Part shown: positions 8,198-16,084 of the stretch, piece after piece
Layout: each line of letters begins with the position of its first letter
How positions within the stretch are numbered: the stretch's first letter is position 1
Assembly: GCA_016282395.1 (NCBI GenBank)
Contig: JAEEKL010000014.1
Coordinates: 1 to 34,835, forward strand
DNA length: 34,835 nt
Origin: Bacteroidales bacterium
Lineage (GTDB): Bacteria; Bacteroidota; Bacteroidia; Bacteroidales; WCHB1-69
Direction: 5' to 3'
The notes under the pieces: model-generated
Database searches by the model: none
What the model was told of the DNA's origin: nothing
The model's input: the letters and a program-made list of their open reading frames with translations, nothing else
Position numbers and translations under genes: made by a program

Positions 8198-9040
8198 TTA
8201 GTAATCTCCCAGCGTTTCAGGGAGTTGAGCCAAGGCGGCGGCAGCTTGTTCATCGTTAGGAGGCGTGCCGTGCCATTTGTGCGTACCCATCATGAAATCA
8301 ACCCCTTGCCCCATTTCGGTCTTCATCAAGATGACAATAGGTTTCTGGTTACCGGCAAGGGTTTTGGCCAATTTCAGTGTCTGGATGCAACTTTTCATGT
8401 CGTTGCCGTTCATCTCCAGCACCATCCATTGGAAAGCCTGGAGTTTGGCCCGAAGATTTCCGAGACTCATCACCGCATCCGTGCTGCCATCAATTTGTTT
8501 TTTATTGTAGTCAACAGTAACAATCAGGTTGTCAACATGCTTTGAACCAGCGAACATCAACGCCTCCCAATTCTGTCCCTCTTCCAATTCGCCATCGCCA
8601 GTAAGTGTATAGACGATATGATTGTCCTTGTTGGCTTTCTTGGCCAAGGCGGCACCTATAGACACCGAAAGTCCTTGCCCTAACGAACCGGAAGCCACGC
8701 GGATGCCCGGCAATCCCTCCACAGGGGTGGGATGGCCTTGCAGACGGGTGCCCAACTTGCGGAATGTAGCCAACTCCGAAATGGGGAAGTATCCGCGGCG
8801 GGCCATCACGCTGTACAGCACCGGGCTGATATGACCGTTGGAGAGGAAGAACATGTCCTCTCCGTTCCCCTCGCGGGTGAAATGTTCGGGGTCAATCTCC
8901 ATCACGTCGAAATATAAGGCGGTTAAAAAATCGGCACAACCAAGAGAACCGCCCGGATGCCCCGACTTGGCACCGTGAACCATACGGATGATATCTCTGC
9001 GAACCTGTGCGGCAATGTCTTGTAATTTATTGATTTCCAT
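8198..9040 (-). CDS. Transketolase, N-terminal (thiamine-diphosphate-binding) subunit
   Basis: This matches the N-terminal half of transketolase, the two-carbon transfer enzyme of the pentose phosphate pathway. SGHPGGSLG at 26-34 and the ThDP motif GDGELEEGQNWEA at 148-160 are clear. At 280 residues it corresponds to the N subunit of split transketolases, which need a C-terminal partner of roughly 310 residues. In split systems the two halves are usually adjacent, but here the next gene is an LptF/LptG-type permease and no C half is present in the window. The start follows a good promoter (9101-9131), making this the first gene of the operon. Confidence 0.9.
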   Translation of the reverse strand: MEINKLQDIAAQVRRDIIRMVHGAKSGHPGGSLGCADFLTALYFDVMEIDPEHFTREGNGEDMFFLSNGHISPVLYSVMARRGYFPISELATFRKLGTRLQGHPTPVEGLPGIRVASGSLGQGLSVSIGAALAKKANKDNHIVYTLTGDGELEEGQNWEALMFAGSKHVDNLIVTVDYNKKQIDGSTDAVMSLGNLRAKLQAFQWMVLEMNGNDMKSCIQTLKLAKTLAGNQKPIVILMKTEMGQGVDFMMGTHKWHGTPPNDEQAAAALAQLPETLGDY

Positions 9041-9100
9041 AATGATATAATGTAATCTTTATTGTTGATATACTTTTTTCTTCTCAATACTATTATGCGG

Positions 9101-9131
9101 CAAAGGTACACAAATTTCAAATATGCACCAA
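9101..9131 (-). promoter_or_regulatory. Promoter of the transketolase-permease-GT4-dxs operon
   Basis: The minus strand has TACCTTTG (9101-9108) as the -7 box and TTG (9129-9131) as the -33 element, with a 20-bp spacer. This is the best two-part sigma-ABfr promoter in the window, about 60 bp before the ATG at 9040. Confidence 0.65.
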
Positions 9132-9145
9132 CGAATGAATTTTTC

Positions 9146-9174
9146 TGTAGAGACGTTTCACGAAACGTTTTTAC
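9146..9174. repeat. Intergenic palindromic element, variant core
   Basis: The left arm TGTAGAGACG is the same as in the sigma-gene palindromes, but the core is TTTC/GAAA and the right arm is worn to CGTTTTTACA (two mismatches). It lies between the ruvC end and the transketolase promoter. Confidence 0.65.
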
Positions 9175-9200
9175 AACAGCGATTCAAATAAAATATGTTG

Positions 9201-9764
9201 TTATTTCACGACCCTGTCAGCATTTTGTGCAATGAAACTTTTCCATTTGGTCGCCTTGGTCTTGCCGAAGATTATTTTCTGTTGGAGATGATGACAGACG
9301 GCCACCGCCAAAGCGTCTGTAGCGTCTAAATATTCAATGCTTTCCGAAATGGGGTACATCCGGCAAAGCATAGCGGAAACTTGCTCCTTTGAGGCATTGC
9401 CGTTGCCCGTGATAGACTGCTTTATCTTTCTCGGAGAGTATTCATAGACCTCCATACCCGCGTGCAACGAGGCAGCGATGACGATGCCCTGAGCACGTCC
9501 GAGCTTCAGCATCGACTGCACATTCTTGCCGTAAAATGGGGCCTCAATCGCAAGAATATCAGGTTTATACTGCTCTATTAACCCGTTTATTTTCTCGTAA
9601 ATGAATTTCAATTTGGAATAAGCGTCCGGCAATTTTTTCATCTGCAGCACGCTGAGCACCTCCACCTCTGACTTGTTCAGCTCCGTGCTCAACACCGCAT
9701 AGCCCATAATGTTGGTACCCGGGTCCACACCCAAAATCCGCCGTTGTATTGTATGATCGTCCAT
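9201..9764 (-). CDS. ruvC: Crossover junction endodeoxyribonuclease RuvC
   Basis: RuvC resolves Holliday junctions with the RuvAB motor during recombination and repair. The four catalytic acids are visible: Asp14 in LGVDPGTN, Glu74 in LAIEAPFYGKN, and Asp147 and Asp150 in LDATDALAVAVCHH. The start at 9764 (MDDHTIQ) gives 187 residues, the usual length. An upstream in-frame ATG at 9800 would add a Ser/Lys/Leu-rich tail encoded by a short direct repeat (GTCAAA twice, then degenerate), which looks like spacer rather than protein. It is transcribed in the same direction as the retropepsin-like gene 115 bp upstream. Confidence 0.95.
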   Translation of the reverse strand: MDDHTIQRRILGVDPGTNIMGYAVLSTELNKSEVEVLSVLQMKKLPDAYSKLKFIYEKINGLIEQYKPDILAIEAPFYGKNVQSMLKLGRAQGIVIAASLHAGMEVYEYSPRKIKQSITGNGNASKEQVSAMLCRMYPISESIEYLDATDALAVAVCHHLQQKIIFGKTKATKWKSFIAQNADRVVK

Positions 9765-9799
9765 GATTTGATTGTGACTTTTTAACTTTGACTTTGACA

Positions 9800-9850
9800 A
9801 CCCCGCGCTGCGGCTTTCGCCTTGCGCAGGGCTTCCCGGCTCTTGCCCCT
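9800..9850. repeat. GC-rich repeat in the ruvC upstream spacer
   Basis: Begins with a 16-bp motif ACCCCGCGCTGCGGCT that recurs at 10349-10364 with two changes. The segment is much more GC-rich than the surrounding spacer and can form weak hairpins. No gene is seen in it. Confidence 0.4.
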
Positions 9851-9879
9851 TTGGGGCTGTATAAGGAATATTATTTTAA

Positions 9880-10320
9880 TCACTCCTTGCCTTTTGTCTT
9901 TTTGAAAAAGAATCTGTTCGTTTCATAATCAATGACCGCTTTGTGGTTGACACAGAAGTCGTTACCCAAAATCATTTGGACGGGTTTGAGGTGCAGAGCC
10001 TTGTAGGCGGCGTTGATATGGGAGAAGTCTATCACTGCGACGTTTTGCATCATTTTCTGATGGAAGTGGCCGATTTTAAAGTCGGGAAGGTCAGTCACCA
10101 GAACCTCAAAGTCCGTACCGCCGATACCTGCGTTCACTCCTTCGTTTTTTTCCATCTCCCTATTCGGAAACAGCAGATTGACAAATGATTTGTCCACGCA
10201 GCTGTGCGACGCGCCCGTGTCTAATACGATGCGCACTTTGTGACCCGCTACCATGCCGTTCAGCAATGTGTGGTAGTCGCCTTTTTCTAGTTGGAGGATT
10301 TTAATTGGGGTTTTGTACAT
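9880..10320 (-). CDS. Retropepsin-like aspartyl protease family protein
   Basis: The 146-residue protein carries the aspartyl protease active-site triad context VLDTGASHS (Asp34-Thr-Gly), the flap-like glycine segment GIGGTD near 65-70, and the closing motif ILGNDF at 117-122. These are the landmarks of single-lobe retropepsin-like proteins, which must dimerise to be active. There is no signal peptide, so it is likely cytoplasmic. Substrate unknown. It lies between corA and ruvC, same strand, with repeat-rich spacers on both sides; no promoter box was found. Family assignment is fairly sure, activity is inference. Confidence 0.75.
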   Translation of the reverse strand: MYKTPIKILQLEKGDYHTLLNGMVAGHKVRIVLDTGASHSCVDKSFVNLLFPNREMEKNEGVNAGIGGTDFEVLVTDLPDFKIGHFHQKMMQNVAVIDFSHINAAYKALHLKPVQMILGNDFCVNHKAVIDYETNRFFFKKTKGKE

Positions 10321-10348
10321 TATGGTTTTGATTTAAAGTTCACAGGAG

Positions 10349-10412
10349 ACCCCACACTGCGGCTCCGCCCTGTATGTTTTTTCGTCTTTGTGTGTCCCAC
10401 ACTGCGCTGTGC
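10349..10412. repeat. GC-rich repeat pair in the spacer upstream of the protease gene
   Basis: Holds a second copy of the ACCCCRCRCTGCGGCT motif (10349-10364) and a third related segment CCCACACTGCGCTGTGC (10396-10412). The latter forms part of a hairpin with the GTGTG that follows. No gene is seen in the rest of the 201-bp spacer. Confidence 0.4.
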
Positions 10413-10503
10413 TTGTGTGAGGTTAATTGTACTTCGCGCGTCTTGCCTCTCCAAGGCTGCTCAAGGAATCATATTTCAAAATATTGAGGCATTTCGTTAT
10501 AAA

Positions 10504-10524
10504 CCACTAACTACTAGTTAATTA
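10504..10524 (-). repeat. Short heptamer array at the corA stop
   Basis: Two similar 7-mers, CCACTAA and CTACTAG on the plus strand, abut a third (TTAATTA) that contains the corA stop codon. Degenerate; supported mainly by similarity to the other arrays. Confidence 0.4.
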
Positions 10525-11433
10525 CAGCCATCGCTTCTTGATAAAGAAAAGTATCAGCACTACGGAAATGATGAGGCAGAGGGCAATCACATAGAGGAAG
10601 GCGAATGGAGATGAGGCCATCGGCAGCCCCACGTTCATGCCGTAAAGTCCTGATATAAAAGTTAGAGGAAGCACGATGGTGGAAATGATGGTAAGCATTC
10701 GCATGATTTCGTTGGTCTTGTTGGCCTGCAGGGAGTCAAACGTGCTGGAAAGGCCGGCGACTAATTCGCCGTAGTCATCGACCATATCCCACATCTTCTG
10801 GTAGAAGTCGAGGATATTGCCCCAGTACTCTTCCATATCATCGGCGAAACCTTTCACCTCGCCAGACTCAAACATTTTAAACAAACGGAGTTGCGGCTTA
10901 AACATGGTGTTCATCTGAATGATGTTTTTCCGTATGATGGAGATCTGCTCGATGATTTTCTCCGCCTTGCTGCTGAACAGCTCGCGGCTGATGAAGTCGA
11001 TTTCGGTGCCGAGGCGTTCCACGATAAGGAAGGTCTCCTTCATCATCCTGTACAGAATGTGGTAGAGCATCGAGTCGGAGGTGCCGGTGATTTCGTCCTC
11101 ATCCTCGGGTTCGGGGTCGATTTTCTTCAGGTTGAAGAGATCCTGCACCACATAATGTGAGTTCCCGACCGTAATCAAGTAGTCTTGACCCCAGAAAATC
11201 TTAGTCTCCTCCGTTTTCACCAGGCGGGTGCGCTGGTCAAGGAGCGGGAAATGCAGCACGAGAAAGAAATAGTCGTCGTAAATGTCGATTTTGGGACGTT
11301 GCACAAAACTGGAGCAGTCTTCTATATCCAAGGGGTGGAAATGGAAGTTATCTCGCAAAAAATCCAAATCTTCAACAGTCGGATTCGTAATATGATGCCA
11401 TTTATAGGCACCGAAATTAATGGTGTCAACCAT
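10522..11433 (-). CDS. corA: CorA-family magnesium/divalent cation transporter
   Basis: CorA proteins are homopentameric channels for Mg2+ and, in some members, Co2+, Ni2+ or Zn2+. The signature YGMN at 264-267 lies at the end of the first of two C-terminal membrane spans (about 243-263 and 277-297), and the tail is basic (KKRWL). The long N-terminal part is cytoplasmic, with the stalk helix before the first span. The length of 303 residues is typical. The symbol is by family; ion preference cannot be read from the sequence. It has its own -7 box upstream. Confidence 0.93.
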   Translation of the reverse strand: MVDTINFGAYKWHHITNPTVEDLDFLRDNFHFHPLDIEDCSSFVQRPKIDIYDDYFFLVLHFPLLDQRTRLVKTEETKIFWGQDYLITVGNSHYVVQDLFNLKKIDPEPEDEDEITGTSDSMLYHILYRMMKETFLIVERLGTEIDFISRELFSSKAEKIIEQISIIRKNIIQMNTMFKPQLRLFKMFESGEVKGFADDMEEYWGNILDFYQKMWDMVDDYGELVAGLSSTFDSLQANKTNEIMRMLTIISTIVLPLTFISGLYGMNVGLPMASSPFAFLYVIALCLIISVVLILFFIKKRWL

Positions 11434-11504
11434 AGATAACCTCCTTTCATTTAATAGGTTAGAAAACTATTTTATTACATCTTGGCGCAAAATTTTACAG
11501 CTGG

Positions 11505-11512
11505 CAAAGATA
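11505..11512 (-). promoter_or_regulatory. -7 box (TATCTTTG) for corA
   Basis: The minus strand reads TATCTTTG, 72 bp before the corA ATG. No clear -33 TTTG at the usual distance. Confidence 0.45.
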
Positions 11513-11545
11513 CATTTTTTTGCTGTTTAGGGGCGACTGAAATAA

Positions 11546-11580
11546 AAAAAACACCTGCGAATCCATCGCAGGTGTTTTTT
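11546..11580 (-). terminator. Rho-independent terminator after tRNA-Ala
   Basis: A 15-bp stem (AAAAAACACCTGCGA paired with TCGCAGGTGTTTTTT) around a 5-nt loop, with A- and T-tracts making it usable on both strands. It begins two bases after the tRNA 3' end and separates it from corA. Confidence 0.9.
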
Positions 11581-11581
11581 G

Positions 11582-11655
11582 TGGAGCGTATGAGAATCGA
11601 ACTCACGACCTCTTGACTGCCAGTCAAACGCTCTAGCCAACTGAGCTAACGCCCC
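11582..11655 (-). tRNA. tRNA-Ala (anticodon GGC)
   Basis: On the minus strand the cloverleaf folds fully. The acceptor GGGGCGT pairs with ACGCTCC and includes the G3-U70 wobble that marks alanine tRNAs. The D arm has GCTC/GAGC, the anticodon loop is CTGGCAG (anticodon GGC, reading GCC), and the T loop is TTCGATT. The discriminator base is A and no CCA is encoded. A terminator follows directly. Confidence 0.95.
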
Positions 11656-11671
11656 ATCATCAAATCGGCGG

Positions 11672-11679
11672 CAAAAATA
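11672..11679 (-). promoter_or_regulatory. -7 box (TATTTTTG) for tRNA-Ala
   Basis: The minus strand reads TATTTTTG 16 bp before the tRNA 5' end, in the GGCAAAAATACA context seen at several other promoters in this window. Confidence 0.5.
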
Positions 11680-11755
11680 CACTTTTTTTCGATATGTGGC
11701 TCGTTTTTCTTTCGCTTTTGGCACACGAGCGTATGCGTTACATTCCTACAATCAA

Positions 11756-12478
11756 CTAACGTATTGTGAGATACGGGTTTACAAGTTCCAAATACATTTG
11801 TGTGTATTGCAATTCCGAATCTCGAATATCGAGGTGATGTTCTTCTTTCGGATATTTGTTGCACCCGTATTCTCGCACCACGCGGAAAATCGGTTTGCTC
11901 GTAGTCGGGCGGATATAGACGGATTTCCGGCAATGCCACCTTCCGATAGTGACTTGGTGAAACTCCTCCATCTCCACGGGTGGGAGTATCAGCGTGAAAC
12001 GGCCGTTCGGGGACAATAACTTGCCAACGCCGTCCACTAGCTCCTGAAACGACAACTGACCATCGCTGTGTTTGCTTTGTAACTTGCTCCTGTCCTGCGG
12101 TTTAAGATTGTCATGGAAATAGGGCGGATTGCTGACAATCAAGTCGAAACCGTGCGCATTATCCCGTTTCGCAAAATCCTGTAGGCTGACTTGTTCGAAA
12201 TGGAAGCTGCTTTTCGGGAGAAGCGGAAAGTGCTCGGCATTTTTTTTCGCTTCCGCGATGGAATCCGCATCCACATCAATGCCGAAAATTTCTGGAACTG
12301 TCTGTTGCTCTGCAAGTTTCTGTGCCAAGCAGAAAGCAATCACCCCGCAGCCGCAGCCAATGTCCAGCACTGTTTGTGCTGAATCCACCTGCGTGAGTGC
12401 AGCTAGCAACACGGCATCGGTTCCGATTTTCAGGGTACTTCGCTCGTGCTCTATCTCAAACTGCTTGAAATGAAACAT
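11756..12478 (-). CDS. tRNA1(Val) (adenine37-N6)-methyltransferase-like protein
   Basis: The protein fits the TrmN6/YfiC family, which methylates A37 of valine tRNA. MFHFKQFEIEHERSTLKIGT and the following DAVLLAA are the family N-terminus. VLDIGCGCGVIAF is the SAM motif I, and IVSNPPYFHDNL contains the NPPY motif of N6-adenine methyltransferases. The predicted length of 241 residues is usual. Two starts are possible: 12484 (MPMFHF) and 12478 (MFHF), and the second matches the family better. Neighbours upstream on the same strand are manA and a secreted protein, probably one transcript. Confidence 0.88.
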   Translation of the reverse strand: MFHFKQFEIEHERSTLKIGTDAVLLAALTQVDSAQTVLDIGCGCGVIAFCLAQKLAEQQTVPEIFGIDVDADSIAEAKKNAEHFPLLPKSSFHFEQVSLQDFAKRDNAHGFDLIVSNPPYFHDNLKPQDRSKLQSKHSDGQLSFQELVDGVGKLLSPNGRFTLILPPVEMEEFHQVTIGRWHCRKSVYIRPTTSKPIFRVVREYGCNKYPKEEHHLDIRDSELQYTQMYLELVNPYLTIR

Positions 12479-12484
12479 TGGCAT

Positions 12485-12512
12485 TTGACTTTTGGCAGCT
12501 AACAGCCAATAG
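12485..12512 (-). repeat. Heptamer array filling the manA/trmN spacer
   Basis: Exactly four 7-mers (28 bp) fit between the manA stop and the possible ATG at 12484; CTAACAG and CCAATAG on the plus strand are the clearest pair. The 13-mer AGCTAACAGCCAA here (12497-12509) recurs in the array at 21750-21762. Confidence 0.5.
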
Positions 12513-13496
12513 TTATGAACAGTAAACTTCCAGCAGTTTTGCTTTCGGGTCGGGGATAATCTGTATCTGATCCACCTCGGCAGGCACCAGCACCACCTCG
12601 CCGGTCTCTAACCGCTCCTTAAAGTCGCCGGAAACGAGGAAAACGTTGCCTTCCAAGCACATATAGATGACAAAAGAGTCCAAATTGACGAGCGACTTCT
12701 GCACTTGCATGTCCATTTCCAAAAGATTGGTGTTGAAATAAGGTGAATGCACAAGCGTCACGGTTTTGTTTTTTTCTTGGTTATAATGTATTTGGAAATC
12801 AGCCAGATTCTCTTCAGAATGAATAGCTTCGAAAGCCTCTTCAGTGTGCAGTTCGCGTCCTTTGCCGTTTGCGTCCACGCGGTTCCAGTCATAAATGCGG
12901 AAGGTGATGTCGGAGGGTTGCTGGATTTCTGCCAGCAGCACACCCTTACCGATAGCATGCACCGTGCCTGCGGGAATCATGAAGGTGTCGCCCGGTTTTA
13001 CGGGATAGAACTTGAGGTAGTTTTCCAATGTTCCGTTCTCCACAGCCTCCAAATACTGTTGGGCGGTGATTTTTTGGTTGAAGCCGACATACAAGCCTGC
13101 TCCCTCATCTGCTTGGATCACATGCCACATTTCGGTCTTGCCGTTCTGCCCGTATTTATCCTGTGCGAACGTGTCATCCGGATGTACCTGCACGGAGAGG
13201 TTGTCCTGTGCATCGATGAACTTGATGAGCAGCGGGAATCCGAGGCCGTATTTTTCGTAATTTTTCTCGCCTACGAGGTCGGTGAGGTATATTTCCATCA
13301 GTTCGTTGAGGTTGTTCTCGGCAAGGAAACCGTTGGAAACCACGGATTCGTCATCCACGATGCCGGAAATCTCCCAGCTTTCGCCGCAGTTCTTCAGCGG
13401 ACTGATTTGATGTTTGAGAATGGTCTCGATTTTGTTGCCGCCCCAGATTTTCTCTTTCAGGATGGGCGTGAATTTCAAAGGATATAAGGTTGCCAT
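12513..13496 (-). CDS. manA: Mannose-6-phosphate isomerase, type I
   Basis: ManA interconverts fructose 6-phosphate and mannose 6-phosphate, feeding GDP-mannose and GDP-fucose synthesis for surface glycans. The zinc-binding residues are in place: Gln103 and His105 in SVQVHPDD, Glu122 in TEMWHV, and His180 in IPAGTVHAIGKG. The conserved PSDITFRIYDWNR segment follows. At 327 residues it matches the short (Bacillus-like) form of the enzyme rather than the 390-residue enterobacterial one. It starts 3 bp after the upstream secreted-protein gene, so the two are co-transcribed. The polysaccharide cluster at 14622 lies next door on the other strand. Confidence 0.95.
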   Translation of the reverse strand: MATLYPLKFTPILKEKIWGGNKIETILKHQISPLKNCGESWEISGIVDDESVVSNGFLAENNLNELMEIYLTDLVGEKNYEKYGLGFPLLIKFIDAQDNLSVQVHPDDTFAQDKYGQNGKTEMWHVIQADEGAGLYVGFNQKITAQQYLEAVENGTLENYLKFYPVKPGDTFMIPAGTVHAIGKGVLLAEIQQPSDITFRIYDWNRVDANGKGRELHTEEAFEAIHSEENLADFQIHYNQEKNKTVTLVHSPYFNTNLLEMDMQVQKSLVNLDSFVIYMCLEGNVFLVSGDFKERLETGEVVLVPAEVDQIQIIPDPKAKLLEVYCS

Positions 13497-13499
13497 ACT

Positions 13500-14453
13500 T
13501 TATTGTACAGAATAATAGTTTCGGTTTTTGTGCTGGTAGTCGGGTCGCGCCTTGTCAGGGTTGGAGCCGCGCACGTTCTTTTGGAAAACCCACTTGCCAT
13601 CCTCTTCTATAAACCCTTGGTTCAGACTGGATTCGGGTATCATGTAGGCCGGCACATTCTTCATGGACTCTTCCATCGGGATTAGCTCCTCGAAAATGAT
13701 CATGTCGCAGCGCATCCGCTTGTAGTCGTAGTCATGGGTCTTTGGGTTATATTTCCCCGTGCTGACGAGGTATTCCTGGTTTTCAAAATTGAGGTACATG
13801 GTGGCATTTTTGGAATACTCGAAGATGACCCGTGCCACTTTTTCGGTGTAGTTCTTGAAGACACGCCCACCGAAAATCGGAGTCATTTCCTTGTTAAAGT
13901 GCAGGATTTCAATCAGCTTCTGATTCGTGAACAGGTTATTGCCATTCCAGCCGAGCAACGTGTAATAGGTGGTGTTTTTGTCCTTTACGGGAATCAACTT
14001 GTAATAGACTGCACCGTACCAACGATTGTGGTTGCCCACTAACGTTTTCGGATAGTCGATGTTCTGCCGCTTGTCGTACAACGGGTAGAGGACGTGTTTC
14101 TTACGAGCGTCATTATAGACTTGTATAAATCCAAAATTCTCAATGTCATAATTGTTCTTCACAACATACCATGTGAAAATCTTGAAAACATTGTCGGGAG
14201 AGGCCAAAACGCTGAAGTTTTTCACCGAATCCCATGTAAACTTGAAGGCGTCGGGCATCTGGAGAATCTCTTCAAGGAGAGACATGAAATCCTCGTTGAG
14301 AGCCAATCTGGCGGTTTCGTCAGATTCGGCCATCACACGGTCGCGGAGGTTGCAGAGGCTGTCCTCCCACATACGGAAATCGGCTTTCTTTTGGGGGAAA
14401 GCCGTTGCCCAGCAGAGCAGGACAAACATCACTATGGCCGAAATACGTCTCAT
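13500..14453 (-). CDS. Secreted protein of unknown function
   Basis: Starting at 14453, the protein opens with a signal peptide (MRRISAIVMFVLLCWATAFPQ) and continues for about 297 residues with no membrane span or repeat. An ATG 42 bp further upstream would give an implausible N-terminal extension and overlaps the promoter. I recognise no catalytic motif; the sequence is rich in aromatic and charged residues, with strings such as YYTLLGWNGNNLFTNQK. It resembles conserved exported proteins seen in Bacteroidales, but that is recollection, not a search. It is the first gene of a minus-strand group with manA (3-bp gap) and the tRNA methyltransferase. Confidence 0.75.
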   Translation of the reverse strand: MRRISAIVMFVLLCWATAFPQKKADFRMWEDSLCNLRDRVMAESDETARLALNEDFMSLLEEILQMPDAFKFTWDSVKNFSVLASPDNVFKIFTWYVVKNNYDIENFGFIQVYNDARKKHVLYPLYDKRQNIDYPKTLVGNHNRWYGAVYYKLIPVKDKNTTYYTLLGWNGNNLFTNQKLIEILHFNKEMTPIFGGRVFKNYTEKVARVIFEYSKNATMYLNFENQEYLVSTGKYNPKTHDYDYKRMRCDMIIFEELIPMEESMKNVPAYMIPESSLNQGFIEEDGKWVFQKNVRGSNPDKARPDYQHKNRNYYSVQ

Positions 14454-14469
14454 AAAGCGAAACAAACGG

Positions 14470-14477
14470 CAAAAATA
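14470..14477 (-). promoter_or_regulatory. -7 box (TATTTTTG) for the secreted protein-manA operon
   Basis: The minus strand reads TATTTTTG 16 bp before the ATG at 14453. TTG is found at 14493-14495, but with a shorter spacer (15 bp) than usual. Confidence 0.55.
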
Positions 14478-14571
14478 CAAAATATATTGCATCAATACCG
14501 TTCCGTAATTTATATTAACTCAAAGATGGATTCAACAGGCAAAGTAAAAAATAGGCAATACGTAAAAAATG

Positions 14572-14579
14572 TATTTTTG
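14572..14579 (+). promoter_or_regulatory. -7 box (TATTTTTG) for the polysaccharide cluster
   Basis: TATTTTTG lies 42 bp before the flippase ATG. It is divergent from the box at 14470, so about 95 bp holds both promoters. Confidence 0.55.
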
Positions 14580-14621
14580 CCAGTTTTTTTATGAGGAAAA
14601 AACGACTGCATTAAATAGGGA

Positions 14622-16073
14622 ATGGAACAAGACAATTTGAAGGACAAGACGATTTTCGGCATGATGTGGAGTGCCGTCGGTAAGGTGGGGACGCTGACCA
14701 TCAACTTCCTTTCCAATCTTGTGCTGGCACGCCTCCTTATGCCTGAGGACTTCGGCTGCATCGGGATGCTGGCCATTTTCCTCGCTGTCTCCAACATCTT
14801 CATACAAGGCGGACTCGGTAGCGCGCTTATCCAAAAGAAAGACCCTGACCATCTCGACTATTCCACGGTGTTCTATTGGAATCTGGTCTTCGCCGTCCTC
14901 TTCTACCTGATTTTGTACGCATCAGCACCCGCTATAGCGAATTTCTACAAGATGCCGTCAGTGAAACCGTTGCTTCGGGTGCAGAGTGTCGTGCTGATTA
15001 TCCAGTCGTTTGCCATCGTGCAGGTCACCCAGTTGACAAAACAGATGAATTTCAAAGCGTTGGCTATCAGGAATATAACGGCGGCGTTGGCCGGAACATT
15101 GGTATCCATTCCGTTGGCTTTGCGTGGGTTCGGTGCGTGGAGCCTGGTGGCCTCCGCCATCACCGCCTCCATTGTCAATGTGCTGTTGCTCTGGATATTG
15201 AGCAGTTGGAGACCGACATGGGAGTTTAGCCTTGCCTCATTAAAAAAGCTGTTCAGCTTCGGCGGACTGATGCTGCTCTCCTCCCTTGCGGAGACCGTGT
15301 ACACCAATCTCCAGGGGCTGATTATCGGAAAACGATTCTCCGCCGGCGACTTGGGCTATTTTTCCCAAGCAAAAAAACTGGATGAGATTCCCGTTACCGG
15401 ACTTTCCTCCATTGTCAACGATGTGACTTTCCCTGCGTTCGCTTCCATCCAAGACGACAAAGTGCGTTTGAGAGACGGGGTACGGAAAAGCATGAAAGCC
15501 ATCACGTTCGCTAATTTCCCGATAATGATACTGCTGATGGTCATTGCTCTTCCGCTAATCACGTTCTTATACGGCAGTAAATGGGAACCTTCCGCCCCTT
15601 ATTTCCAAATCCTTTGCGTCTCCAGCTTGATTTACTGCACCAACACTCTTAACACCAATGTAATCAAATCGTTAGGAAAAGGAAAAATCTTCTTTTTAAT
15701 CCAAATTGTCAAACGAGTCATTGGCATTGCGTTGATATTGTTTGGTGTCCGTTTCGGAATTTACGGATTGCTGTGGTCGGTGACGATTGTGGCCTATATC
15801 AGTTTCATCATCAATGCGATGGTGAACAAGAAATTGATTGATTACGGACTTTTCAGACAGGCGGGTGATATACTTCCCAGTTTATTGGTTGCGGCTTTCG
15901 CCGGGGCGTTGGCCTACGGTGCGGGCCTGCTGTTGCACGGCAATATCTATGTCACCATGCTGATACAAATACTCGTTTATGCGATAGTCTATCTCCTTGT
16001 TGCCAAATTACTGAATTTTGAAGGACTACAAATGTATGAGGATGTCCTGTTTAAGATGTTCCATCGCAAATAA
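14622..16073 (+). CDS. Polysaccharide flippase, MOP superfamily (WzxC-like)
   Basis: The 483-residue protein is highly hydrophobic with about 12-14 membrane spans, the layout of MOP-superfamily exporters that flip lipid-linked oligosaccharides across the inner membrane. The N-terminus (KDKTIFGMMWSAVGKVGTL) and the segment NLVLARLLMPEDFGCIGML resemble the WzxC-type O-antigen and colanic acid flippases. It opens a plus-strand cluster with an ATP-grasp protein 11 bp downstream, a polymerase-like/glycosyltransferase fusion and a GT2 enzyme, which supports a surface polysaccharide role. The exact glycan is unknown. A second, unrelated-looking flippase is encoded at 28202-29725. Confidence 0.88.
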   Translation: MEQDNLKDKTIFGMMWSAVGKVGTLTINFLSNLVLARLLMPEDFGCIGMLAIFLAVSNIFIQGGLGSALIQKKDPDHLDYSTVFYWNLVFAVLFYLILYASAPAIANFYKMPSVKPLLRVQSVVLIIQSFAIVQVTQLTKQMNFKALAIRNITAALAGTLVSIPLALRGFGAWSLVASAITASIVNVLLLWILSSWRPTWEFSLASLKKLFSFGGLMLLSSLAETVYTNLQGLIIGKRFSAGDLGYFSQAKKLDEIPVTGLSSIVNDVTFPAFASIQDDKVRLRDGVRKSMKAITFANFPIMILLMVIALPLITFLYGSKWEPSAPYFQILCVSSLIYCTNTLNTNVIKSLGKGKIFFLIQIVKRVIGIALILFGVRFGIYGLLWSVTIVAYISFIINAMVNKKLIDYGLFRQAGDILPSLLVAAFAGALAYGAGLLLHGNIYVTMLIQILVYAIVYLLVAKLLNFEGLQMYEDVLFKMFHRK

Positions 16074-16084
16074 AACACCGAAAT

